Both the position numbers and the translations under genes were made by a program. Positions 33,209-41,685 of a stretch of DNA of 64,000 nucleotides are shown piece by piece. This DNA comes from Pseudomonadota bacterium (GTDB lineage Bacteria; Desulfobacterota; Binatia; UBA9968). The notes beneath the pieces are model-generated. The model was not told where the DNA came from. It saw only the letters and a program-made list of their open reading frames with translations, and did no database searches. The DNA lies in assembly GCA_021324155.1 (NCBI GenBank), contig JAJPJQ010000027.1, forward strand, positions 1 to 64,000, in the 5' to 3' direction. Numbering within the stretch: position 1 is the stretch's first letter; the number at the start of each line of letters is the position of its first letter.

Positions 33209-34210
33209 ATGTACTACTTTAAAATTGTTCCGGCGCTCATCGCGTCCGCGGTGGTCGTTTGGAGCAGCCCCGCGTTTTCTCAAACGCAGAAGAAATTCAT
33301 CTTCGGCCTCGCCGGTAGCGGCGGCGGCGTCGATCTGCTGCACGTGACCAAGCGGATCGGCGCCTTCAAGCGCCAGGGACTCGACATCGATCTGGTGCTG
33401 TTCCAGGGCGGCTCGCAGGCATTGCAAGCGCTGATCAGCGGCGAAGTCAAAATGATCAGCGGCGGCGGCGGGAGCGCCGCGCAGCAGGCGCGCATCAAGG
33501 GCGCCGGCAACGTCCTCGTCTCGACCTACACGCCGACGATGCCGTACAGCCTGTACGTCAATCCGCGCATTAAATCGGCCAAAGATTTGAAGAGCGGCAA
33601 GCTGGCGGTGTCGCGCTTCGGCAGCTCGTCCGAATTTGCCGCGCGCTTCATGCTGAAAGGCCTCGGCCTCGATCCCGCTAAAGACGTCACGCTCATGCAG
33701 ATCGGTAATCAGCAGGGGCGCTTCTCCGCACTGGTCAGCGGCGTGGTCGACGGCGCGGTGATCGATTCGCCCAACACGCTGCTCGCCAAAAGACAGGGCT
33801 TCGTCCAGCTCACCGACGCCTCGACGCTTGGACTCATCTACCCGCACAACAATATCGCAACCATCGATGCTTTTAATCGCACCGAGCCCGAAACCGTCCG
33901 CGCCTTCCTGCGCGCCTTCGTCGAAGGGATCGCCTTCTACAAAACGCGCAAGAGCGAGACGATTCCGCTAATCAAGGAATTTCTCCGCCTGAGCGACGAT
34001 GCTATCGCCGAAGAGTCGTACGATTATTTCTCGCGCGTGACGCCCGCCAAACCATATCCCAGCGTCGAAGGCATTCGCACGGTGCTGGGCGAAATGGCGG
34101 CGACGAATCCCGACGCGAAGTCGATGAAGCCGGAATATTTCGTCGATGCCACGTTCGTCAAACAGCTCGACGACAGCGGCTTCATCGACAAGCAGTACCA
34201 GAAACGCTGA
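33209..34210 (+). CDS. NMT1/THI5-like ABC substrate-binding protein
   Basis: The ATG at 33209 gives 333 residues with a signal peptide (MYYFKIVPALIASAVVVWSS, cleaved near AFS-Q). The upstream open part overlaps the cupin gene and is rejected. Motifs are KRIGAFKRQGLDIDLVLFQG, ALISGEVKMISGGGGSAAQQ (a Gly-rich ligand loop) and KSAKDLKSGKLAVSRFGSSS. It belongs to a subtype distinct from its neighbours. Only 5 bases separate it from the cupin and 1 base from the next binding protein. Confidence 0.85.
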   Translation: MYYFKIVPALIASAVVVWSSPAFSQTQKKFIFGLAGSGGGVDLLHVTKRIGAFKRQGLDIDLVLFQGGSQALQALISGEVKMISGGGGSAAQQARIKGAGNVLVSTYTPTMPYSLYVNPRIKSAKDLKSGKLAVSRFGSSSEFAARFMLKGLGLDPAKDVTLMQIGNQQGRFSALVSGVVDGAVIDSPNTLLAKRQGFVQLTDASTLGLIYPHNNIATIDAFNRTEPETVRAFLRAFVEGIAFYKTRKSETIPLIKEFLRLSDDAIAEESYDYFSRVTPAKPYPSVEGIRTVLGEMAATNPDAKSMKPEYFVDATFVKQLDDSGFIDKQYQKR

Positions 34211-34211
34211 C

Positions 34212-35165
34212 ATGCGCGGCAAAACAGCGATCGTTCTGGCCGGGCTCCTCGCGCTCGTCCGGACTGCCGGCGCCCAGCCGGCGGAGAAAGTCCGCGTCGG
34301 CATGCCGAGTTTCTCGCTCAGCTTCGTCGCGCCGAAAGTCGCTCAGGTCAAAGGCTTCTTCGCCGCCGAAGGTCTCGACGTCGAGCTGATTCAAATGGCG
34401 ACGAACATCACCGTCGTCGCCCTGACGACGAAAGACATCGATTACTCCACCGCCTCGGGCGCGGTGCTGCGGAGCGCCGTGCGCGGCCTGCCGGTGAAAG
34501 TCGTCATGTACTTCAACGGCAAGCCGCTGCATACGCTGGTCGCGCGCCGCGAGATCAGCGGCGTCGGCGATCTCAAAGGCAAGATCGTCGGCTTCGCCGG
34601 CTACGGCGACACGACGGAATTCATGCTGCGCGCGATTTTCCAGAAGCCCAAGCTTGAGTTGGAAAAGGATGTCAAGGCGCTCGCGATCTCCGGCAGCGGT
34701 CCGCGCCTGACGGCGCTGCTCACGGGAAAAGTCGACGCGGCGATCCTGCCGCCGCCGTATAATATCGAGGCGGAGGCGAAGAGATATAAGCGCCTCGCCG
34801 CCGCAGCGGACGTTTTCGATTCGGCGACGTCGGGTCTCGGCGTCATCGCGGATAAGCTCAAAGACAATCCGGAACAAGTGCGGCGGATGATCCGCGCCCT
34901 GCTCCGCACGCAGGCGTTTATGAAGGAGAACAGGGGCGACAGCGTGCGCATCATCGCCGACTGGCTGAAGCTCGAGCCCGCGGCGGCCGCCGCGTCCTAT
35001 GAGCTGTACGTGCGCGGCTTGACGCCCGACGGCCTTGTTCCGGAGAAGACGCTGCGCGCCGACGTCGACCGCGCGCGCGAATCGCTCAAAATGACGGAGC
35101 CGGTGCCGCTCGACCGCGTCGTAGATTTCGCAATCCTGCGTCAAGTATTGAAGGAGAAGCGATGA
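34212..35165 (+). CDS. NMT1/THI5-like ABC substrate-binding protein
   Basis: The ATG at 34212 gives 317 residues with signal peptide MRGKTAIVLAGLLALVRTAG. Motifs are VAQVKGFFAAEGLDVELIQM, DYSTASGAVLRSAVRGLPVK and GVGDLKGKIVGFAGYGDTTE. It is related to the pair at 27868-29798 in the DYSxASGAVLRxAVRGLPxK block. It overlaps the next gene by four bases (ATGA). The upstream extension of the frame lies inside the previous gene and is not used. Confidence 0.86.
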   Translation: MRGKTAIVLAGLLALVRTAGAQPAEKVRVGMPSFSLSFVAPKVAQVKGFFAAEGLDVELIQMATNITVVALTTKDIDYSTASGAVLRSAVRGLPVKVVMYFNGKPLHTLVARREISGVGDLKGKIVGFAGYGDTTEFMLRAIFQKPKLELEKDVKALAISGSGPRLTALLTGKVDAAILPPPYNIEAEAKRYKRLAAAADVFDSATSGLGVIADKLKDNPEQVRRMIRALLRTQAFMKENRGDSVRIIADWLKLEPAAAAASYELYVRGLTPDGLVPEKTLRADVDRARESLKMTEPVPLDRVVDFAILRQVLKEKR

Positions 35166-36100
35166 AGCGCCTCGCCATGGTTCTCGCGTTGCTCGCGTGC
35201 GCGAGCTTTGTCCAAGCTGCCGAGAAGATCCGCTACGCTTATCCGGCGAAAAGCCTCAACTACCTGCCGCTGTTTCTCGGCAAAGACAAAGGCATCTACG
35301 CCGCCGAAGGCATCGACCTCGAGCTCGTGCTCGTCACGTCGCGCATCCAAGTGACGGCGCTCACGACAGGCGATCTTGAATTCTCCGGCGCGCAGAGCCA
35401 GGTCTCCGGCGCCGCCGCCGTGGGATTCCCGGTCAAGGTCATCGGTTTCATCACCGTCAAGCCGACTTTCTGGCTGACGGCGCGTCCGGAGATCCGCTCG
35501 ATCTCCGATCTGAAAGGAAAGATCATCGGCATCACGGCGATCGGCTCATCGACCGATACGCTCGCGCGCTATCTCGTGCGCAAGTACGGGCTCATTCCAG
35601 ACAAAGAAGTGGCGCTTTTCGCCACCGGCACGACCGCCAACATTCTCGCGGCCTTGAACGGCGGCTCGGTCCAGGCCGGCATGCTGTCGCCGCCGTTCCA
35701 CTCGATGGCGAAGATGATGGGCTTTCATATCCTCGCCTATCTCGGCGATCACGTCGAGCAGTCGCTTTCCGGGGTCGGGACTTCCGACAAAATGCTGCGC
35801 GAGCGTCCGGAGACGGTCGTGCGAGTTCTGCGGGCGACTCTGAAGAGTCTTCGCTTCGTTCGGCAGAACAGGGACGAGACCATTCAATACATCGCGCGCG
35901 AGTGGAGGGTCGAGCGGCCGCTCGCGGGAGAGCTTTACGCGTCGATGCTTTCGGCGTTTTCTCCCGACGGCGGCATGAACGAGAAGGGCATCCGCGACGC
36001 GCTCGAAAGAGAGATGGGGCGCGTCGACAAGAAAGATGAGATACCGCTCTCGCGCGTTGTCGATTTGCGGCCGCTGAGGGAAGCGCAGAAGGGATTGTAA
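35162..36100 (+). CDS. NMT1/THI5-like ABC substrate-binding protein
   Basis: The 312-residue protein overlaps the previous stop. It has a short signal peptide (MKRLAMVLALLACASFVQAA). Motifs are LGKDKGIYAAEGIDLELVLV, SGAQSQVSGAAAVGFPVKVI and ISDLKGKIIGITAIGSSTDT. It is the third binding-protein gene in a row with essentially no spacing, so all three must be made from one mRNA. Confidence 0.86.
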   Translation: MKRLAMVLALLACASFVQAAEKIRYAYPAKSLNYLPLFLGKDKGIYAAEGIDLELVLVTSRIQVTALTTGDLEFSGAQSQVSGAAAVGFPVKVIGFITVKPTFWLTARPEIRSISDLKGKIIGITAIGSSTDTLARYLVRKYGLIPDKEVALFATGTTANILAALNGGSVQAGMLSPPFHSMAKMMGFHILAYLGDHVEQSLSGVGTSDKMLRERPETVVRVLRATLKSLRFVRQNRDETIQYIAREWRVERPLAGELYASMLSAFSPDGGMNEKGIRDALEREMGRVDKKDEIPLSRVVDLRPLREAQKGL

Positions 36101-36134
36101 GCAAGTTAAAAGACAAAAGTTAAAAGGTGCTTCT

Positions 36135-37097
36135 ATGCCAAGGAAAATCACTTTCGCCGGCGGCGACTACGACCGGACGCACGCGCTGATCGAAGGCACG
36201 ATTAAGCCCGAAGGGTTGGAGCTCGATTGGAAAGTCCTGCCGTACCACGACATCTGGACGCGCATGCTCAACCGCTACGAGTTTCACGCCTCCGAGCTGT
36301 CGCTGTCGTCGTATCTGATCGCGCGCACGATGGGAAAACCGCTGATCGCGATTCCCGTCTTCCCCGCGCGCGCTTTCCGCCACTCGTGCATTTTCGTCAA
36401 CGCGAAGAGCGGCATCAATGCGCCGCGCGACCTCATGGGCCGCAAAGTCGCCATTGCGGAGTTCCAGCAAACCGCGACCGTCTGGGTGCGCGGCGCTTTG
36501 CAGCACCATTACGGCGTCGATTTGCATAAAATACGCTGGTTCACGTGGGCGAAGAGCCGAATGGACATCGAGATGACCGGCGGCTTCGATCTCACGCAGC
36601 TGCCGCCCGGCAGCGCGCCGGACGAAATGCTCGCTGCGGGCGAGCTCGACGCGATGATCTGCGCCAACTTGTTCCCCTCGATGCTGAACGGGCGGCCGGA
36701 AATCCGGCGCCTATTCCTAAACTACCCGGAAGTCGAAGCGGAGTACTTCAAAAACACCGGCATCTTTCCGATTATGCATACCGTCGCGATGCGCGAGGAG
36801 CTCTGGAAAGAATCGCCCGAAATCGCCGTCAACCTTTTCAAAGCCTTCCAGCAGGCGAAGCTTCAGGCCTATGATCGGCTGAACGATCTCTCTCCTTACA
36901 AGATCAGCCTGGTCTGGTTTCGCGAGCCGCTACGGCAACAACGCGAGGTTCTGGGTGACGATGCCTGGCCGTACGGGCTCGCGAAGAACCACCACGTCGT
37001 CGAGGCGCTGATGGGATATCTTCACGAGCAGGGGCTCGCCTCGCACAAAATTCCCGTCGAGGAACTGTTTGCGCCCAATACGCATACCTTGTCCTGA
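36135..37097 (+). CDS. 4,5-dihydroxyphthalate decarboxylase-like protein (periplasmic-binding fold, no signal)
   Basis: The 320-residue protein starts MPRKITFAGGDYDRTHALIE and shows VLPYHDIWTRMLNRYEFHAS, SELSLSSYLIARTMGKPLIA, IPVFPARAFRHSCIFVN and AEFQQTATVWVRGALQHHYG. These are typical of the Pht5 4,5-dihydroxyphthalate decarboxylase group. It has the same two-lobed fold as binding proteins but no export signal, so it acts in the cytoplasm. In phthalate degraders the enzyme yields protocatechuate. Here the exact substrate is inferred only. It closes a series of three binding proteins. Confidence 0.82.
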   Translation: MPRKITFAGGDYDRTHALIEGTIKPEGLELDWKVLPYHDIWTRMLNRYEFHASELSLSSYLIARTMGKPLIAIPVFPARAFRHSCIFVNAKSGINAPRDLMGRKVAIAEFQQTATVWVRGALQHHYGVDLHKIRWFTWAKSRMDIEMTGGFDLTQLPPGSAPDEMLAAGELDAMICANLFPSMLNGRPEIRRLFLNYPEVEAEYFKNTGIFPIMHTVAMREELWKESPEIAVNLFKAFQQAKLQAYDRLNDLSPYKISLVWFREPLRQQREVLGDDAWPYGLAKNHHVVEALMGYLHEQGLASHKIPVEELFAPNTHTLS

Positions 37098-37184
37098 CGT
37101 AAATGAAACCCATTGCGCCGTGCTTGGGTGGACAAACTTTTCGGGAAGGGTTAAACAGCGGTTAAGATAAAGGAGGGCGTTTCC

Positions 37185-37523
37185 ATGGAAAAGCCGCGCA
37201 TTCGTCACATCGCCATCAACGTGCAGGACCGCGAGAAAACCGCCGCGTACTACAAAAAAGTGTTCAATATGGAAGAGAAGCACCGCGGCGAAAACGGCAC
37301 GATCTATCTTTCCGACGGCTTCGTCGACGTCGCGCTGATCAGCACGCCGCGCCATCCGTGGGGCATCAACCATTTCGGCTTCAAGGTCGACAGCGTGCCG
37401 GAGATGGAGCAGCGCGCCGATACGACGGCCGAGGCGAACACCTTCGGCGCGATCGCCGAGAGCTGGATCAAAGACCCCGAAGGCAATCGCGTCGACATCT
37501 CCGAGCATGGATGGCCGGTTTAG
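37185..37523 (+). CDS. VOC-superfamily (glyoxalase-like) protein
   Basis: The 112-residue protein is one vicinal-oxygen-chelate module: RIRHIAINVQDREKTAAYYK at the start, INHFGFKVDSVPEMEQRA in the middle and WIKDPEGNRVDISEHGW at the end. Candidate metal ligands are His7, His63 and Glu105 in a usual pattern. VOC proteins are small dioxygenases, isomerases or lyases. A perfect AAGGAGG lies 9 bases before the ATG. It precedes the duplicated oxygenase module. Confidence 0.8.
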   Translation: MEKPRIRHIAINVQDREKTAAYYKKVFNMEEKHRGENGTIYLSDGFVDVALISTPRHPWGINHFGFKVDSVPEMEQRADTTAEANTFGAIAESWIKDPEGNRVDISEHGWPV

Positions 37524-37565
37524 ACGAAGCGGCACAGTGCGCGGCTAAACAGCGCAACCGGCGCC

Positions 37566-38519
37566 ATGATGCGCGAATTCGCTCTCATCTTTGCAATTGC
37601 GCTGCTCCTGTTACCAGGGAAGCTCGCGGCGCAGCCGAAGATGAAAGCGGCGTACGCCTCGATCAGCGCTAACTTCGCCGGCCTGTGGATGGCGAAGGAG
37701 ATCGGCGCGTTCGAGAAATACGGACTCGGCGCGGAGCTCGTTTACATCGCGTCGGGCAGCGTCACGGTGCAAGCGATGATGGGCGGGGACGTCCAGCTGG
37801 CGGTCGGCGCCAGCAACGCCGTGGTGAGCGCGATTCTACGCGGCGCGCCGCTGGTCGCGGTCGGCAGCGTGGCGAATCGCCCGGGAATGGTCTTGTGGGT
37901 ACAGCCCGAGATCACGCGCCCCGAGCAGCTTCAAGGAAAGGTGCTGGGGATTTCTCGATTCGGCTCGACGACGCACTTTTTGATGAACATGGTGCTGGAG
38001 AAATACGGTCTCAAGGACAAGGTCAAAATCCAGCCGCTCGGCGGCGTGCCCGAGATGGAGGCCGCTTTCGGCACGGGAATGATCGCCGGCGCGATTTTAT
38101 CGATCCGGCCCGCATCGAAGGCGCATATGCTCGTCGACCTTCCTGATCTCGGCATTCCCTACTCGATGAACCTCATGGCGGTGAAGCGCGATTATCTCAA
38201 ATCTTCGCCGAAGGCGGTCGAAGCAATCCTCAAGGCTTATATCGAAGGCATGTACGTTCTGAAAACCAGAAAAGAGATCGGGCAGAGAGTGCTCGCAAAG
38301 TACATGCGGCGCTCGCCCGATAGCGTTGCCGAGCCGTACGATTATGCCGTCAAGTATCTCGATACGGTTCCGGCCGTCGAACCCGCCACGATCCATACGG
38401 TCCTCAATTGGGAAGGCAAGGGTGACATGGCCGTCGACGGATTCTTCGACAACGCGCCTGTCGAGCGGCTCGTGAAAGACGGCTTCGTCGAGCGGCTGGC
38501 GAAGGAAAGGGGAAAGTGA
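37566..38519 (+). CDS. NMT1/THI5-like substrate-binding protein, copy A of the duplicated module
   Basis: The 317-residue protein has a signal peptide (MMREFALIFAIALLLLPGKL). Its core reads FAGLWMAKEIGAFEKYGLGA, VGASNAVVSAILRGAPLVAV, NRPGMVLWVQPEITRPEQLQ and GISRFGSTTHFLMNMVL. It is strongly similar to 39961-40938, especially the RPGMVLWVQP block and the ALGASNAVV ligand loop. Its TGA shares a base with the ATG of the first diiron oxidase, so both proteins are coupled in translation. Confidence 0.88.
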   Translation: MMREFALIFAIALLLLPGKLAAQPKMKAAYASISANFAGLWMAKEIGAFEKYGLGAELVYIASGSVTVQAMMGGDVQLAVGASNAVVSAILRGAPLVAVGSVANRPGMVLWVQPEITRPEQLQGKVLGISRFGSTTHFLMNMVLEKYGLKDKVKIQPLGGVPEMEAAFGTGMIAGAILSIRPASKAHMLVDLPDLGIPYSMNLMAVKRDYLKSSPKAVEAILKAYIEGMYVLKTRKEIGQRVLAKYMRRSPDSVAEPYDYAVKYLDTVPAVEPATIHTVLNWEGKGDMAVDGFFDNAPVERLVKDGFVERLAKERGK

Positions 38520-39226
38520 TGGACGCCGCCGGCTGGAGGCGGACTATCGGAGAGATGGTCCGCGAGAATATGCGCTCTCCGCAAGTCCAGTACTATTTCT
38601 CCGTCAAGACGACCGAGCCGCGCGCGCGGATGCTGCTGCAGCAGCTGGCGCTTTTTGTCCGCCACCGCCGCGATTGCTGGTCGTTCCTTTCCAGCAATTG
38701 TCCGGTAATGGCGGTCAAGCAGCAGATCCTTAAGCACGAGTTCGGCGAGGTCATTAAGGACGAATATACCGACCGCGGCCACCTCGACCTGCTCGTCCGG
38801 CAGGGAAGATTCATCGGACTCAGCGAGGACGAGGTGCTCAACCCGACGCCGATTGCGACGACGCTTGCGACACTGTACGGCTGGGGCTGGATCTGCCGGG
38901 AAAAACATTGGCTCCAAGGCATGGCGGCGCTGACTGTTACCGAATGGACCAACGACGACCGTCTGCTGGCGGACCAGGGCGGCGGTCACTCCAGCCGGAT
39001 GGCGCGGAAATGGATGGCCGAACTGGGTCTTACGATGGAGCAGCTGCCGCAGTTCAAAGTCCACGGCGCGGCGGACGAGGAGCACAGCGACATGTTTCTG
39101 CCTTTTCTCGCGGAGTACGCGACGGGCGCAAATGAACGTATCGCGCTCGACGGCGTTCGCGAATCGCTCGAGCTTTCCGCAATGTATCGCGAGGGCGTCG
39201 GTCGGGCTATGGAACAGCTGAAATAA
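38519..39226 (+). CDS. Heme-oxygenase-like diiron oxidase, paralogue 1
   Basis: I use the ATG at 38519 (TGATG overlap); a GTG at 38516 is possible. The 235-residue all-helical protein has Asp81-x6-His88, Glu142 (in LTVTEW) and His182-x3-Asp186-x2-His189 (VHGAADEEH). CADD/UndA/SznF-type oxidases use E-x6-H, E and H-x3-D-x2-H to hold two irons, so all six positions are filled, with Asp for the first Glu. TenA thiaminase Cys chemistry is not suggested. Known members cleave or hydroxylate amino acids or fatty acids with O2. There is no signal peptide; the substrate is probably linked to the coupled binding protein. Confidence 0.85.
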   Translation: MDAAGWRRTIGEMVRENMRSPQVQYYFSVKTTEPRARMLLQQLALFVRHRRDCWSFLSSNCPVMAVKQQILKHEFGEVIKDEYTDRGHLDLLVRQGRFIGLSEDEVLNPTPIATTLATLYGWGWICREKHWLQGMAALTVTEWTNDDRLLADQGGGHSSRMARKWMAELGLTMEQLPQFKVHGAADEEHSDMFLPFLAEYATGANERIALDGVRESLELSAMYREGVGRAMEQLK

Positions 39227-39248
39227 GAATCAACCGGAGGCAAGCAAA

Positions 39249-39953
39249 ATGAACGAACAGGGTTGGAGACAGGCGCTCGGAGAGCTGGCCCGCGAGACGA
39301 TGTCGTCGCCGGAGCTCGACCGCTACTATTCGATACCGATCACGCGGCCGCGCGCGCAGATCATCTTAAAACAGCTTTCGCTCTACGTGCGTCACCGCCG
39401 CGATTGCTGGGCATACGTCTCGGGCAATTGCCCGATTCTCGCCGTCAAGCAAAAGATCCTCGGCCATGAATACGAAGAGGTGATTCGCGATCAGCACTCC
39501 GAGCACGGCCATCTCGATTTGCTCATCCGCCAGGGGAAACCGATCGGCCTCACGGCCGACGACATCATACAGACCAAACCGATCGCCTCGACGATGGCGG
39601 TGCTTTACGCCTGGGGCTGGATGACGAAAAATAAGCCGTGGCTCGAAGGCTTGGCGTCGATGACGATCACGGAGTGGAACCAGGACGACCGACTGCTCGG
39701 CGATCAGGGCGGCGGTCACGCTTACAAGATGGGCCAGCGCTGGGTGGATCACCTCGGCATAACGTGGGACGATCTCCCCAACTGGCGCGCACACCGCGAG
39801 GCCGATAAAGAGCACAGCGACATGTTTCTCTCCGTGCTCGCAGAACACGCCGTCGGCGATAAAGAGGAGGCGGTGCTCAACGCGGCACGCGAGTCCGAGG
39901 CGCTCTACCGCGCGTATCAGGCCGGCATCGCGTCGGCAATGGAGGCCGTCTGA
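39249..39953 (+). CDS. Heme-oxygenase-like diiron oxidase, paralogue 2
   Basis: The 234-residue protein keeps the ligand set at the same positions as its neighbour: Asp81-x6-His88, Glu142 in MTITEW and His182-x3-Asp186-x2-His189 (AHREADKEH). It shares YVRHRRDCWAYVSGNCP near 46-62 and WNQDDRLLGDQGGGH near 144-157. The RHRRDCW and DDRLLxDxGGG blocks are specific to this group and may form the substrate channel. It follows paralogue 1 after 22 bases and precedes the second binding protein by 7 bases. An AACCGGAGG precedes the start. Confidence 0.85.
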   Translation: MNEQGWRQALGELARETMSSPELDRYYSIPITRPRAQIILKQLSLYVRHRRDCWAYVSGNCPILAVKQKILGHEYEEVIRDQHSEHGHLDLLIRQGKPIGLTADDIIQTKPIASTMAVLYAWGWMTKNKPWLEGLASMTITEWNQDDRLLGDQGGGHAYKMGQRWVDHLGITWDDLPNWRAHREADKEHSDMFLSVLAEHAVGDKEEAVLNAARESEALYRAYQAGIASAMEAV

Positions 39954-39960
39954 GAATCCG

Positions 39961-40938
39961 ATGATGCCGACGCGGATCAGGGTCTTCTCGCTGCTGCTCG
40001 CGGTAATACTGACCGCGCCGGCGGCGCGCTCTTTCGCTGCCGACGCGCCGAAAGAAAAGATCACCTTCGGCTACTCCGCGGTCAGCCCGACCATGGCGGG
40101 CGTGTGGATGGCGAAAGACATCGGCGCCTTCGAGAAGTACGGCCTCGACGCGCAGCTCATCTATATCGCCTCCGGCGCGGTCGTGATCCAGGCGCTGGTC
40201 GGGGGCAGCCTGAACGCCGCGCTCGGCGCGAGCAATGCGGTCGTCGCAGCGACGTTAAAAGGCGCGCCCATTCTCGCCGTCGGAAGCAACACGAGCCGGC
40301 CCGGCATGGTTCTGTGGGTGCAGCCCGACATTAGCCGCCCCGAGCAACTGGCCGGCAAGCGACTGGCGATTACGCGGTACGGCTCGTCGAGCGACTTCGT
40401 CACACGGCTGATCACGAAGAAGCTCAATCTTGACGGCAAGGTCGAGATTAGACAGTTCGGCGGAGTGGTCGAAGCCGACATGGGCTTTCGCGCCCACCAG
40501 GCCGAGGGGAGGGTCGCATCACAATCGCCGGCCCCGGGGGCGCGCGCGCTAGTAGACGCGGCCGAGCTCGGCATCCCGTATTCGATGAACCTCCTCGCCG
40601 TGAGCAACGAATATCTTAAAAAGTCGCCGGGAACTGTCGAGCGGATCATCAAGGCCTATATCGAAGGTATCGCCGCGCTTCGATCGAGAAAACAGCAAGC
40701 GCTACAAATGCTGGCGAAATACATGGGGCCGCGCGGCGGTGCGCCTGAGATGCACTATGAGTTCGTCACCAAGTATCTGGACGCCGTGCCGCGCGTTGAT
40801 CCGGCAGCCGTAGACACGATTTTAGAAATGGTCGGCCACTCCGGGCCGGTCAACGTCAAGCTTTACGACAACGCGATCATCGACAAACTCAAAGCCGAAG
40901 GCTTTTTCGACAAACTACAACAGGCAGGGGGCAAATAA
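39961..40938 (+). CDS. NMT1/THI5-like substrate-binding protein, copy B of the duplicated module
   Basis: The 325-residue paralogue of 37566-38519 has signal peptide about 1-27 (ending SFA). It matches copy A in MAGVWMAKDIGAFEKYGLDA, LGASNAVVAATLKGAPILAV, SRPGMVLWVQPDISRPEQLA and SMNLLAVSNEYLKKSPG. Its stop (TAA, 40936-40938) and the next ATG share one base. A stretch near residues 180-200 (RAHQAEGRVASQSPAPGARA) differs from copy A, so the ligand pocket edge has changed. Confidence 0.87.
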   Translation: MMPTRIRVFSLLLAVILTAPAARSFAADAPKEKITFGYSAVSPTMAGVWMAKDIGAFEKYGLDAQLIYIASGAVVIQALVGGSLNAALGASNAVVAATLKGAPILAVGSNTSRPGMVLWVQPDISRPEQLAGKRLAITRYGSSSDFVTRLITKKLNLDGKVEIRQFGGVVEADMGFRAHQAEGRVASQSPAPGARALVDAAELGIPYSMNLLAVSNEYLKKSPGTVERIIKAYIEGIAALRSRKQQALQMLAKYMGPRGGAPEMHYEFVTKYLDAVPRVDPAAVDTILEMVGHSGPVNVKLYDNAIIDKLKAEGFFDKLQQAGGK

Positions 40939-41648
40939 TGAAACAAGCCGTATGGCGTGAAACGCTCGGCGAGATGGTGCGCAAGTACATCCGCTCGCCC
41001 GCGCTCGAGCGCTATTTCGCTGTCAAGATGAACAAGCCGCGCGCCGCGGTGATGGTGACGCAGCAGAGCCTTTTCGTGCGGCATCGCCGTGATTGCTGGG
41101 CGAACGTCTCGGGAAACTGTCCAGTGCTCGCGATCAAACAGCGCATCCTCGAGCACGAATACGAAGAAATCATTCGCGACCAGTTCTCCGAATACGGCCA
41201 CCTCGCGCTGATCATCAAACAGGGACAGTCGGTCGGTCTTGCGCCCGAGGAGGTCATAGGAGCGAAGCCGCTTCCGTCGACGCTGGCGACGCTGTACGCG
41301 TGGGGCTGGATGACGCGCGAGAAAAGCTGGGTCGAGGCCCTCGCCGCGCTGACGATCACGGAGTGGTGCAACGACGATCGCCTGCTCGGCGACTTGGGCG
41401 GGGGACAATCGACGCGCATGGCGAAAAAATGGATGGAAGACATGGGCTTCACATGGAAGCAGATCCCGAATTTGGAGGCGCACAGTCAGGCCGACGAGAA
41501 GCACAGCGATATGTTCCTGCCGTTTCTCGAGAAGTATGCGACGGGCGAGAAGGAATCGCTCGCGCTTCAGGCGGCCCAGCAATCGCTTGATTTGAACCAG
41601 ATTTTCCGCGACGGCATCGCCGCCGCCCAAGAGCAAATTAAATTGTAA
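40938..41648 (+). CDS. Heme-oxygenase-like diiron oxidase, paralogue 3
   Basis: The 236-residue protein has Asp81-x6-His88, Glu142 (LTITEW) and His182-x3-Asp186-x2-His189 (AHSQADEKH). It is closest to paralogue 2 in FVRHRRDCWANVSGNCP and paralogue 1 in LPFLEKYATG-like sequence near the end. Gln replaces the last His of the QGGGH block (GDLGGGQ). It is coupled by a one-base overlap to binding-protein copy B, as paralogue 1 is to copy A. Confidence 0.85.
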   Translation: MKQAVWRETLGEMVRKYIRSPALERYFAVKMNKPRAAVMVTQQSLFVRHRRDCWANVSGNCPVLAIKQRILEHEYEEIIRDQFSEYGHLALIIKQGQSVGLAPEEVIGAKPLPSTLATLYAWGWMTREKSWVEALAALTITEWCNDDRLLGDLGGGQSTRMAKKWMEDMGFTWKQIPNLEAHSQADEKHSDMFLPFLEKYATGEKESLALQAAQQSLDLNQIFRDGIAAAQEQIKL

Positions 41649-41685
41649 TCTGATACCCTAGGGGACACGACATTTAGGAGGTCGT

